Below the pieces are notes generated by a model. It was not told the origin of the DNA. It was given only the letters and a program-made list of their open reading frames with translations, and ran no database searches. DNA of 32,309 nt, taken from assembly GCA_001829495.1 (NCBI GenBank), contig MIBJ01000061.1:27413-59721 (forward strand). The letters are read 5' to 3'. Numbering within the stretch: position 1 is the stretch's first letter; the number at the start of each line of letters is the position of its first letter. The position numbers and the translations under genes were made by a program. This document shows, piece by piece, positions 16,276-24,112 of this stretch. Source of the stretch: Spirochaetes bacterium RBG_16_49_21 (GTDB taxonomy: Bacteria; Spirochaetota; UBA4802; UBA5550).

Positions 16276-16303
16276 CCTGTGCTGTTCTTCCTGTGCTGTT
16301 CTT
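16276..16303. repeat. 14-bp tandem duplication upstream of the lipoprotein
   Basis: CCTGTGCTGTTCTT occurs twice in exact tandem (16276-16289 and 16290-16303), starting about 37 bases upstream of the lipoprotein start, in the probable promoter/leader. It is a recent duplication by appearance, since the copies are identical. Confidence 0.8.
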
Positions 16304-16427
16304 AAAGTATGATACGATTTAGTCAAGAAAAATATACCGCTTCGCAGGAGTTCACTCCCCGCTTTGCCATAAAAGCTTGACATATAGGTGAGTGATGGCA
16401 CATCTAGTCCGATCCGGAAGTTACAAG

Positions 16428-17588
16428 ATGAATTTAACCAACCGATCACTATTGAACGCGGCCGTAAGCTGCCTGCTTATATCATTTACCCTTTGCGGAA
16501 AAAGCGACCATGGCTTTGCCGTCAACAGAGAATCGGTTCAGCTTAACGAAGCTGCCCTCCTGCTTGCCGGCAAGGACCTGCCGAAAGACTCAAAAATTTA
16601 TCCCTATACTCAAACGGCATTCTATCGATCCTATAAGGAGCAGATCAATGGCGCATGGAACAGGTTCCAGAAGCCGAATCTGCAGAAAATCAAAGACTGG
16701 TGGCGAAAATACGGGTCTGCCCCCGATAGCCGCACCGTGCTGTATCCCTTCAGCGGCCCGGACATTATGAACGCGCTCGTATTTTTCCCCGATAATGATA
16801 CCTACATACTGTTCGGGCTCGAGCCTCCCGGCGTCATCCCCGCTCCCGGAAGCATGAGCACGGAAGAGATCACCCGCGGGCTGAACGGCCTTAAAAGCTC
16901 CCTCGGTGATATTTTAAGAATGAATTTCTTCAAAACCGAGGGGATGGCTGCGGAGCTTTCCAGCAAATCATTCAACAGCATCACCGGTCTTATCATGTAT
17001 TTTCTTGCCACCAACGGCTGCACCCTGCTCAATGTGCGCAAGATCGCCATCGACGCACAGAGCAACCTCGACCCGGGCACGCCGGCGGACGAGCGGATAC
17101 AATGGCAGAATCCGCCCCGGTCGCGGGTGCCGGGTGTCGAGATATCATTCAAAAAAAATTCCGGAAAGGTGCAAATTATACGATACTTCATGCTGAACGT
17201 CATCGACTATGCGCTCACCGCTTTCTCTCCGAATTTCATCCCGTATCTGAAAAAGGAGGGCCCGTTCGCCACCATCATAAAATCAGCATCATACCTGATG
17301 CACAACGATACGGCCAAATTTACGCAGATTCGGGCGGCGATACTGGCTGAGACAAAATACCTTCTTCAAGATGATTCGGGAATACCGCTGCGCTATTTCA
17401 AGCCGGATCAATGGAAGCTCGGATTCCATGGATATTACGACCAGCCCATCGGGTTATTCAGCAACCGGATGCAGCCGGATCTAAAGAAGGCAATGGCAGC
17501 CGGGTCAACGGGGCCCCTTCCCTTCAGCTATGGGTATGACTGTAAGCCCGGCCAGTCCAATCTGATGACCGCCCAGAGGATAAAATAG
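16428..17588 (+). CDS. Secreted or lipid-anchored protein of unknown function
   Basis: A 386-residue protein starting at the ATG at 16428, which has GGAAG upstream. An earlier in-frame ATG lacks these features. The N-terminus is a signal sequence ending near SFTLCGKS, where the cysteine may be lipidated although the lipobox is imperfect. A conserved-looking core reads VLYPFSGPDIMNALVFFP and YILFGLEPPG, followed by a long helical part with ITGLIMYFLATNGCTLLNV and later GKVQIIRYFMLNVID. I have seen YPFSGPD-type sequences in uncharacterised exported proteins but cannot assign a function. Divergent from the lipoprotein unit. Confidence 0.85.
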   Translation: MNLTNRSLLNAAVSCLLISFTLCGKSDHGFAVNRESVQLNEAALLLAGKDLPKDSKIYPYTQTAFYRSYKEQINGAWNRFQKPNLQKIKDWWRKYGSAPDSRTVLYPFSGPDIMNALVFFPDNDTYILFGLEPPGVIPAPGSMSTEEITRGLNGLKSSLGDILRMNFFKTEGMAAELSSKSFNSITGLIMYFLATNGCTLLNVRKIAIDAQSNLDPGTPADERIQWQNPPRSRVPGVEISFKKNSGKVQIIRYFMLNVIDYALTAFSPNFIPYLKKEGPFATIIKSASYLMHNDTAKFTQIRAAILAETKYLLQDDSGIPLRYFKPDQWKLGFHGYYDQPIGLFSNRMQPDLKKAMAAGSTGPLPFSYGYDCKPGQSNLMTAQRIK

Positions 17589-17610
17589 CCGGTCGCACCG
17601 GTTACTTTTT
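17587..17610 (+). terminator. Rho-independent terminator
   Basis: AGCCGGT (17587-17593) pairs with ACCGGTT (17594+3 to 17603, one G-T pair) around a CGC loop and is followed by ACTTTTT. It begins inside the stop codon of the secreted orphan and overlaps the stop of the converging transporter gene. Confidence 0.6.
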
Positions 17611-18990
17611 ATTATTAATAAACCTCAGCAGCACCCGCCAGGCATAGTAGGCGGCGATTCCCGCGAAGACCGCGCCGATCGCGTAAAGGGAGGAGTACCG
17701 GTACGCGCTCGCGTGAAACGTGGTGAGGATGAAGGTCGCCGCCATTATAATGACCGTCAGGGAAATGTATACAAGCGGTATGATCGGAAAGAGCGGAACC
17801 TTGTAGGGCCGCCGGATTTCCGGCCTCTTATAGCGGAGGTACACCATGCCGATAACCGACATCAAGGGGAATATGCTCAGGGCAAAGCCCATATAAATGA
17901 GCATAGCCAATATCGCGTCAAAGCCGATGAACACGTAGGTGACCGCAACGGCCGTTTGGACGATAATCGAAAGGTCCGGGGTCCGGAACCTTGGATTGAT
18001 CCTCTCCAGGGTGTGAAATATGGCCCGGTCCCTTGCCATGGCGTAGGAGATGCGCGGGCCTATCATCATCTGCACGGACACGGATGAAAGAAGGATAACC
18101 ACAAAGCTTATATTAAATACCGGCGATATCTCTTCGCCGAAAAGCTTTTTTGCGGAGAAATCGCCGATCATAAACCGGCCCTCGCTTATTATCTGGGCGC
18201 CGGTACCGGACATCAGGTATACTATATTGAGAGCGAGATATATCACGATTATGAGAAGCGTGGCCGTGATAAGAGCGCGCGGCAGGTTCTTCTCCGGATT
18301 TTTTATCTCACCGGCGATATAGGTGGTGCCGTTCCATCCCGAATAGGCGTACATAATGGTGATGAGGGCCGCGCCGTACCCGAGGAAGGATCCGCTTCCC
18401 TCGACCGGATAGGACTGTATGAGCCTTGTGCTCTGACCCCAATCGATATAGTAGAAACCCAGGGCGATGAAGACAACTACGACGAGGAGCTTGACCACGG
18501 TAAGGACGTTCTGAATCAGGCTCCCCTTTTGCACGCCGATAATGTGGATGATGCCGAAAAAAACTATGATCCCTGCAGCGGCGAATTTAGGAAGCCACGT
18601 CCCGGGGATGACGCCGCCCGAAGAGAGCCTGTTGAAATAATTCACCGCCTGTATCGACGACATTGCCGCGGAAAGGGAAAAGCCGATGATGAGGGATACC
18701 CATCCGGTCAAAAAAGATGGGAGAGGCCCGTATATCCTCTTCAAATATACGTATTCGCCGCCGTCCTCAGGCCACATGGCTGCCAGCTCGGCGTAGCAGA
18801 GAGAGCCGGTCAGAGCGATGAGCCCGCCGAGCGCGAAGAGCACCAATATCGACAGGGCGCTTCCGGTTATCCCCATCACCTCGCCCGTGGTCGTCAATAT
18901 TCCCGTTCCGATAACGTCCGCAATGATGATAAGCACGGCGGTAACTGCGCCGATCTGCCGTTTTAACTCCACAATACTCTCCTTAATCAT
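17602..18990 (-). CDS. APC-superfamily amino-acid permease
   Basis: A roughly 462-residue inner-membrane transporter. IIIADVIGTGILTTTGEV is the APC TM1 signature with the unwound glycine segment that binds the substrate. GGLIALTGSLCYAELAAMWPEDGGEYVYL is the TM2-TM3 signature, and about 12 hydrophobic helices follow. Members exchange or import amino acids or polyamines, and the substrate cannot be read from the sequence. I choose the ATG at 18990 because the extension up to 19047 is basic, low in hydrophobicity and has no ribosome site. Confidence 0.93.
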   Translation of the reverse strand: MIKESIVELKRQIGAVTAVLIIIADVIGTGILTTTGEVMGITGSALSILVLFALGGLIALTGSLCYAELAAMWPEDGGEYVYLKRIYGPLPSFLTGWVSLIIGFSLSAAMSSIQAVNYFNRLSSGGVIPGTWLPKFAAAGIIVFFGIIHIIGVQKGSLIQNVLTVVKLLVVVVFIALGFYYIDWGQSTRLIQSYPVEGSGSFLGYGAALITIMYAYSGWNGTTYIAGEIKNPEKNLPRALITATLLIIVIYLALNIVYLMSGTGAQIISEGRFMIGDFSAKKLFGEEISPVFNISFVVILLSSVSVQMMIGPRISYAMARDRAIFHTLERINPRFRTPDLSIIVQTAVAVTYVFIGFDAILAMLIYMGFALSIFPLMSVIGMVYLRYKRPEIRRPYKVPLFPIIPLVYISLTVIIMAATFILTTFHASAYRYSSLYAIGAVFAGIAAYYAWRVLLRFINNKK

Positions 18991-19131
18991 TTTGACGGGC
19001 TGACGCCGCTTCCGACGACAGCCGGGGCCGTCTATCCCACCCTCCAAAGGGGGATATTAGACAATCCCGGCATCACAACGTCAAGCACGATACTGCCGCC
19101 GGCAAGGCACTGATATTCATTAAAATTCCGT

Positions 19132-19164
19132 TTGACAATTTCCGGCAAAGCCCATATTTATAAT
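19132..19164 (+). promoter_or_regulatory. Promoter of the zinc-ribbon gene
   Basis: A perfect TTGACA (19132-19137) is followed by TATTTA at a 17-base spacing (19155-19160) and by an overlapping perfect TATAAT (19159-19164) at 21 bases. Either way transcription would start just before or within the palindrome at 19166-19203, placing a hairpin at the 5' end of the message. Confidence 0.6.
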
Positions 19165-19165
19165 A

Positions 19166-19203
19166 GACGTGTAGGGGCGTATCATGATACGCCCCTACAC
19201 GTC
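19166..19203. repeat. 38-bp perfect palindrome (copy C of the 28-bp family)
   Basis: A perfect palindrome centred at 19184/19185 with core half-site GTAGGGGCGTATCA (19171-19184). Compared with the copies at 7770-7797 and 24010-24037 it has several base changes, each matched in the other arm. It lies between the promoter and the ribosome site of the zinc-ribbon gene, so it would fold in the leader RNA. Confidence 0.85.
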
Positions 19204-19215
19204 GCGGAGGCTTAC

Positions 19216-19521
19216 ATGGAATATATGAGAATCTGGAATGAAGTCGACATCAAAGAAGTTGAAACCCACATCATTATCGTGGACGATAAATACGGCCACT
19301 GCCCCGGATGCAAAAAGATCGGTATTGAGCTGAAGGATCTGAAAAAATGCCCCTCGTGCGGACGGGAGTTCAAATATGTGACGTCAAAGGAGGCGCGGGG
19401 CGGAAAATTCGATATTGTCATGAGAACGCGCAAGAAACTGCCTCACCTTACCTTTGTAGACTACGGCGACTACGAGCACGAAATCGGCAAGAAAAAGGCG
19501 GAGAGCCTGTTCAAGGTTTAA
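19216..19521 (+). CDS. Small zinc-ribbon protein
   Basis: A 101-residue protein with CPGC and CPSC pairs about 17 residues apart (around residues 33-36 and 50-53), a likely structural zinc site. FDIVMRTRKKLPHLTFVDYG and a Lys-rich C-terminus follow. I know no specific function. The ATG at 19216 has GGAGG seven bases upstream; an earlier in-frame ATG at 19132 would translate through the promoter and palindrome and is rejected. Its stop overlaps that of the converging HEPN gene inside GTTTAAAC. Confidence 0.82.
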   Translation: MEYMRIWNEVDIKEVETHIIIVDDKYGHCPGCKKIGIELKDLKKCPSCGREFKYVTSKEARGGKFDIVMRTRKKLPHLTFVDYGDYEHEIGKKKAESLFKV

Positions 19522-19940
19522 ACGCCGCCCGAAGCTGAGGTCTTTTTTTTGATATATTCCCGCACAGTATTGATAAATACATGAGCCTTTCTGATAAACG
19601 GTTCAATCTGGTCTTTAGATATCTCGACATATTCTCCATAATCAGATGAAAGACGCAATTCAAATGCTTCATTGATCGTTCTTCCAATTTCCTTCGCAAA
19701 AATACCTTTCTTGATGAAATGTTTATTGAAATAAGAGAGGACACCGCTATGTTTCGATGATGTATATTGCTCGTAAACCAGGATGGCCAGAACAGCATAG
19801 AACATTGAATAATAGAGACGATTGATTATTGAGCGCGGATTCTTATTCCCCGCGAAGAGATAAACCGCTTCATCATAAGTCTCATTAGCCTGCTGTAGTC
19901 GATACTGGGCGAGCAGGATTTTTTTTTCATTAGAAGTCAA
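19518..19940 (-). CDS. HEPN-domain protein, partner of the MNT nucleotidyltransferase
   Basis: A 140-residue all-helical protein with the HEPN signature NRLYYSMFYAVLAIL (40-54), typical of the HEPN proteins encoded next to minimal nucleotidyltransferases. In characterised MNT-HEPN pairs the HEPN protein is an RNase toxin neutralised by AMPylation. I do not see a clear RX4-6H RNase motif here, so the toxin activity is uncertain. The start is TTG overlapping the stop of the MNT gene (TTGA), so it is translationally coupled. Confidence 0.88.
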   Translation of the reverse strand: MTSNEKKILLAQYRLQQANETYDEAVYLFAGNKNPRSIINRLYYSMFYAVLAILVYEQYTSSKHSGVLSYFNKHFIKKGIFAKEIGRTINEAFELRLSSDYGEYVEISKDQIEPFIRKAHVFINTVREYIKKKTSASGGV

Positions 19941-20272
19941 AGAGACAGTCCTTCCCGTTTGATTGATTTATAAAGAGGGGATTCCGATAGAGGGCCCTCA
20001 ACGATTTGCCTGCGACTCATAAAAAGCGGAGTGATAAACACGTCATTTTCCAGATTGATATCATATATAACGCTGAATATATCGGATTCCAGTTTATAAT
20101 CCCGTTCCTCAAGCTCGATCATAATGTCTATGTCGGATTCAGGAGTATGGTCTCCTCGAGCTTTGGATCCATACAGCTTCATCTCAATGATGTTGAATCG
20201 GGACATTAGCTTTTTTTTCAGCAATTCAATGGCTCTTTTTTCGTTAGGAGATAATATGGCCTTATTTATCAT
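19937..20272 (-). CDS. MNT-type nucleotidyltransferase (antitoxin of a HEPN-MNT module)
   Basis: A 111-residue minimal nucleotidyltransferase. YGSKARGDHTPESDIDIMIE (34-53) carries the complete GS-x10-DxD motif (G35, S36, D47, D49), with a third acidic residue likely further along. In known MntA-HepT systems this enzyme AMPylates and silences its HEPN partner. The pairing and overlap with the downstream HEPN gene support this. A weak ribosome site precedes the ATG at 20272. Confidence 0.9.
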   Translation of the reverse strand: MINKAILSPNEKRAIELLKKKLMSRFNIIEMKLYGSKARGDHTPESDIDIMIELEERDYKLESDIFSVIYDINLENDVFITPLFMSRRQIVEGPLSESPLYKSIKREGLSL

Positions 20273-20345
20273 GATAAGAACGTAAAAAAAAATAGAAGGA
20301 TGTCAAGTAATAATCAAAGAATCCTCGTATATCCTTGCCCCCAAA

Positions 20346-21311
20346 CTATATCCTTACCCCTGAATAAAACTCCATGGCCAGATCGCCGCTCCACATCTCC
20401 AACTTGAACCGGTAGCTGGGTATAAGAGCCGCTTCCAGGACGAATGATACCCCGGCGAAGAAGGAGCCGCCGTTATATCCGGCGTATATCTTCCCCTGTC
20501 CTTTGAGCGAATCGATTCTGAACTCCCTGTTCACGTGCACAAGGGTGTAAAACTCCTTATGCAGCGGGCGCACCATGAGCGAGATTGAGGATGACACGAA
20601 CAAATCCCCGGGCAGCACCAGCGTGCCGGCGAATCCGACTCCGAAGCCGAACCCGGCGAACCGCCACCCCTTCAACCCGTACAGGTCCATAAAAAGGAAC
20701 AGATCGTGCGCATATGCCGGTATCAGGGGGACGTTGTTGCGGACGCGCAGATAATCGGCCGACAGGAGCACGAGCAAGGTGCCGCTGGTCTTAACCGGCT
20801 GCTCTGTCTGCAAAAATGCGGCGTTGTATGAAAAATTTTCATTGAGGGAAAGAAAGTCTTTCATGAAGAGAAACAGGTTCAGTCCCGCCCCCTCGGATTT
20901 GACGCCGGATCCGCTGTGCGAATCATTCCACAGCCTTCCGATGCCGTACGGACTGCTCGATATATAGAAACGGCTGTACCGGCTATAGTAGAGCTCGGCG
21001 CCGAAGGCGCTGGAAAAATAACTCGCCTTCAGGTCATAACTATCGACTTTCTTATGGTTCTGATTCTTTACATCGAACACGCCCAGGCGGCCTGCCAGTC
21101 CGAAATTATTATAAGAAGCGGCAGCGCCGGCATACAATTCCTCGTCGCGCATGTACCGGATGGTCCGCTCTGCAAATTTTCTGTCCCTGAGATCGAGGGC
21201 CATGATATTGTATGACAGCGACGCGCGAATAGCCGGCCCGCGCTCCGCCTTCGTTTGGAGGGAACAGAACACAAATAGTACGATACCGGCTGAGATTATG
21301 CAATTCTTCAT
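20346..21311 (-). CDS. Putative outer-membrane beta-barrel protein
   Basis: From the ATG at 21311 the 321-residue protein starts with a signal peptide (MKNCIISAGIVLFVFCSLQT, cleavage near KAERG). The rest alternates aromatic-ended strands and Gly/Ser turns (LYAGAAASYNNFGLAGRLGVF, AFGAELYYSRYSRFYISS, GFGFGVGFAGTLVL, GSFFAGVSFVLEAALIP), typical of an outer-membrane barrel. It resembles the DUF4421 type, but I cannot confirm that. An upstream in-frame start at 21374 precedes the signal and is rejected. It is the third gene of a unit with the TPR and membrane proteins. Confidence 0.82.
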   Translation of the reverse strand: MKNCIISAGIVLFVFCSLQTKAERGPAIRASLSYNIMALDLRDRKFAERTIRYMRDEELYAGAAASYNNFGLAGRLGVFDVKNQNHKKVDSYDLKASYFSSAFGAELYYSRYSRFYISSSPYGIGRLWNDSHSGSGVKSEGAGLNLFLFMKDFLSLNENFSYNAAFLQTEQPVKTSGTLLVLLSADYLRVRNNVPLIPAYAHDLFLFMDLYGLKGWRFAGFGFGVGFAGTLVLPGDLFVSSSISLMVRPLHKEFYTLVHVNREFRIDSLKGQGKIYAGYNGGSFFAGVSFVLEAALIPSYRFKLEMWSGDLAMEFYSGVRI

Positions 21312-21379
21312 TATATCGCGCCCCGGGCGGATGTCCGCAAGAGGTTCATGCAGACGCCCCGGAAAAAACAACACATAAT

Positions 21380-21895
21380 TTAAAATATAACGTCTTCCTC
21401 TTTCTTAACCCTTTCCGTGAGATAGCGGGTGAAATAAACCTGCGATTCATACCGTTTGCCTATGATCTCATAGATCGCGCCGAGGTTATACAGGGCCTCA
21501 ACATACGATGCGTCGAAGGAATACGCAGCCTTAAAGGCGGAAGCGGCGAGCCGGTACTTTTTCGCCAGAAAATAGGCGACGCCGAGATAGAAATGCCCCT
21601 TCACAAATTTCCGGTCAAGATTCACTGAAGTTCTGAGGTGCTTGATTGCTTCCTGAAGCATCCCCTGTTTGTACAGATACGCCTTCCCCAGGCCATAGTG
21701 CCCCATGCAATAACAAGGACTCACTTCGATCACCCGCTTGAATATCGGGATGGCGCTGTCGAGCTCCCCGGACGCGGCGAGGCGCGCCGCTTTCCGATAA
21801 AGCTCGGTCGAACTATCCCGCGGATACAACGCGTTCAAGCAGAAGAGGAGAAAAGGCAGCGCGGCTGCACCGATTATAATGATTCTATTTGGCAT
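21380..21895 (-). CDS. TPR-repeat protein with N-terminal anchor
   Basis: A 171-residue protein. Residues 5-22 form a signal anchor (IIIGAAALPFLLFCLNAL). At least three TPR units follow, for example LYRKAARLAASGELDSAIPI, GHYGLGKAYLYKQGMLQEAI and ALYNLGAIYEIIGKRYESQV. Probably periplasmic and used for protein assembly. It overlaps the end of the upstream membrane-protein gene by 11 bases and lies upstream of the barrel protein, consistent with a shared envelope function. Confidence 0.85.
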   Translation of the reverse strand: MPNRIIIIGAAALPFLLFCLNALYPRDSSTELYRKAARLAASGELDSAIPIFKRVIEVSPCYCMGHYGLGKAYLYKQGMLQEAIKHLRTSVNLDRKFVKGHFYLGVAYFLAKKYRLAASAFKAAYSFDASYVEALYNLGAIYEIIGKRYESQVYFTRYLTERVKKEEDVIF

Positions 21896-22328
21896 CAGGC
21901 ATCATTTTTTTCAAATTTTGAAAAAGAAATTCGTCGATCCCCTTGCTGAAGAAAAAATATGCTATAAATATGACCCACAGCACGAGGGTGAGCACGCACA
22001 AAAACTTCAGGAGCTTTTCCGATCCGACCGTATCGGACTTGTAAAACATGATGATCAGCGCAAGCGGCCATATGAAGAACAGGTTGACGAAAACCAGCGC
22101 CGCCAGCTCGCGGAGAAAATTAATGATAAAACCGTACCAATCGGCGTCAAAGCTCTCGTATCCGCTCGATATCTCATTCCAGAAAAACCAGAAGTAGAAC
22201 GCCAGAATAACCGTTGCGATCATTTTCCATACGACCTCAATGCGGGATCTGAACCATAACATCAAAATTCCGATGCTCCAGAAGATCATGAAGAAAAACG
22301 TCGATTTTATCATAAAGGCTTCATTCAT
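21885..22328 (-). CDS. Polytopic membrane protein of unknown function
   Basis: A 147-residue protein with about four hydrophobic helices (near 6-26, 32-50, 67-93 and 105-128) rich in Phe and Trp. I know no family name for it. It starts a three-gene overlapping unit with the TPR and barrel proteins. Confidence 0.8.
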   Translation of the reverse strand: MNEAFMIKSTFFFMIFWSIGILMLWFRSRIEVVWKMIATVILAFYFWFFWNEISSGYESFDADWYGFIINFLRELAALVFVNLFFIWPLALIIMFYKSDTVGSEKLLKFLCVLTLVLWVIFIAYFFFSKGIDEFLFQNLKKMMPDAK

Positions 22329-22454
22329 ATTTTTTCCCCGTGTATCAGTATAAAGCGGATGACCGGCGCGGCCATGAAAAAATCCTTTCCCGTATACTAT
22401 TTCGGAATAAATCCATTAATTCATGATTAAATCGCCGGCGGAGTTTTTCTCATT

Positions 22455-23462
22455 TTATCCGCCGCGCGAAAAGACGAGCCGCTTCGCCAGCTTGATCGCT
22501 TCCGCCATGCTGGTGAAGCGGGAGACGTTCCTTCCCGCTATGTCGTAAGCGGTTCCGTGATCCGCCGACGTCCGCACCAGGGAGAGTCCCAGCGTGACAT
22601 TTACCCCATCGTTGAAGGCGAGCATCTTAAAGGGGATGAGGCCCTGGTCATGGTACTGGGCGATGACCAGATTGTATCTCTTCCACGTTGAAGGAATGAA
22701 GAGGGTATCGGCGGAGAAGGGTCCGCTGATCGGGATCCCCTCCCGGCGGGCGGCCGCAACAGCCCGAAGCGTGACCTCCCGGTCGAAGGAGCCGATAGCG
22801 CCGTCGTCCCCGCAATGGGGATCGAGGCCGGCTATGGCGAGGCTTACCTCCTCCCCGTCAATGGAGCGGATGCAGCCGTACCCTGAGCGCATAACATTCA
22901 GCAGGCGATCCTCGGAGATGGATTCCCTGATGCGCGAAACAGGCAGGTGCATTGTGGCGAGCAGGACCCGGTATTTGCGGGAGTACATCATCATGTACGG
23001 ATCGCGCTCCCCGATCCGTTCGGCTATGTACTCGGTATGGCCGGTGAAGGCGATGCCGGATTTCTCAATATAGCTTTTGCTCACCGGAGCGGTGACGACG
23101 GCGTCGATCGCACCGCTCCTCCACAGATCAAGGGCGCGGTCTATATAGGAGCGCGATTCCGAGCCGGTTGCCGCGCTGCCGCTTCCGGGAACCGGCAGCG
23201 GCAGGTCGAGGGGAATATCATAAACGTATTTTTTTCCGGTCTGAAGATGAGCGAGGTCTTCCGCCCCGGCGGATTTCGAATCGATTATTTCATAAGCGGA
23301 AAAAATATCCGAATACAGATTTTCAAGAATGCTTTTGCGGCAGAATAAAACCGGAATAATTGCGCTGTCGCGGATCGAGTTGATGGCCTTGAGGGAAACT
23401 TCGGGGCCGATGCCGGCCGGATCGCCGGCGGTGATGCCGATTTTAAGAACTTTTTTTCGCAA
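22455..23462 (-). CDS. pdxA: 4-hydroxythreonine-4-phosphate dehydrogenase PdxA
   Basis: Oxidises 4-phosphohydroxy-L-threonine in pyridoxal-phosphate synthesis; a PdxA2-type 4-phospho-D-threonate dehydrogenase is the alternative. Signatures in order are GITAGDPAGIGPEVSLKA (9-26), VTAPVSKSYIEKSG, FTGHTEYIAE, LDPHCGDDG, GPFSADTLF, YHDQGLIPFK, and LSLVRTSADHGTAYDIAG with the metal-binding histidines. The 335-residue length is normal. The start is TTG, overlapping the end of the bactofilin gene by 20 bases, with GAGGAG five bases upstream. This links cofactor synthesis and cytoskeleton genes in one transcript. Confidence 0.96.
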   Translation of the reverse strand: MRKKVLKIGITAGDPAGIGPEVSLKAINSIRDSAIIPVLFCRKSILENLYSDIFSAYEIIDSKSAGAEDLAHLQTGKKYVYDIPLDLPLPVPGSGSAATGSESRSYIDRALDLWRSGAIDAVVTAPVSKSYIEKSGIAFTGHTEYIAERIGERDPYMMMYSRKYRVLLATMHLPVSRIRESISEDRLLNVMRSGYGCIRSIDGEEVSLAIAGLDPHCGDDGAIGSFDREVTLRAVAAARREGIPISGPFSADTLFIPSTWKRYNLVIAQYHDQGLIPFKMLAFNDGVNVTLGLSLVRTSADHGTAYDIAGRNVSRFTSMAEAIKLAKRLVFSRGG

Positions 23463-23874
23463 GAAACTCCTCAGGAACTATCCTGTTCTTTTCATATTCC
23501 GTTGCTATGAGGTCCTTGGCGGACGATCGCAGGTCATTGGCAATGGTGCACCGCCCTTCGAGGAGCACGCCGTTCTGAATGATGAGCTCCGGCGTCTTGA
23601 TATCGCCGAGAATCCTGGCGGTGGGCATGAGGAGCACCCTGCTGGAGGCGTTGATATTCCCGATCACCATTCCTTCAATGATGACGGATACGGCATTGAT
23701 GTTGGTCTTGATTTTTCCGAGCGCCCCGATATAGAGCTGCTCCGCCTGAAGGTATTTTCCCTCGAATCTTCCGTCTATCCGAAGAGATCCGTTTATCACG
23801 AAAGTTCCGGTAAAGTATGAATTTTCGCCGATGACGTTGCTCGCCACATCGCCGCTTGCCCGCGCAATAGCCAT
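23443..23874 (-). CDS. Bactofilin (polymer-forming cytoskeletal protein)
   Basis: A 143-residue protein with the bactofilin right-handed beta-helix: SYFTGTFVINGSLRIDGRFEG, YLQAEQLYIGALGKIKTNIN, AVSVIIEGMVIGNINASSRV and ARILGDIKTPELIIQNGVLL. Bactofilins form membrane-associated filaments that locally direct wall growth. The ATG at 23874 has AGAGG upstream, while an earlier start at 23934 has none. The LysM-M23 peptidase gene is transcribed divergently 238 bases away, a pairing known for bactofilins, and pdxA follows. Confidence 0.94.
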   Translation of the reverse strand: MAIARASGDVASNVIGENSYFTGTFVINGSLRIDGRFEGKYLQAEQLYIGALGKIKTNINAVSVIIEGMVIGNINASSRVLLMPTARILGDIKTPELIIQNGVLLEGRCTIANDLRSSAKDLIATEYEKNRIVPEEFLAKKSS

Positions 23875-23976
23875 GTCAACCTCTGCCCAATAAAAATTTA
23901 CACCACTATGGATGCCGGCAATAACGGCTGTCAATATGAATTTGCGCGATGAGCGTAATTTTTGAGATAAAATCGC

Positions 23977-24042
23977 CTCTCACCCGCGCCGCCGTCCCCC
24001 CTCCCGCCTGTAGAGACGCAATGCATTGCGTCTCTACAGGCG
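23977..24042. repeat. Diverged partial copy of the 7737-7930 element, with a 38-bp perfect palindrome
   Basis: CTCACCCGCGC at 23977 and the following GC-rich stretch match the left side of the element at 7737. A perfect palindrome follows at 24005-24042 (centre 24023/24024, core half-site GTAGAGACGCAATG at 24010-24023). The right half of the 7737-7930 element is missing. It lies in the spacer between the divergent bactofilin and peptidase genes. Confidence 0.8.
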
Positions 24043-24112
24043 CCAAATATAACTCTAAACCTTATGCGGAAATTTTCCGAAAATAAAATAAATCCTTTTA
24101 TAGATTTGAGCC

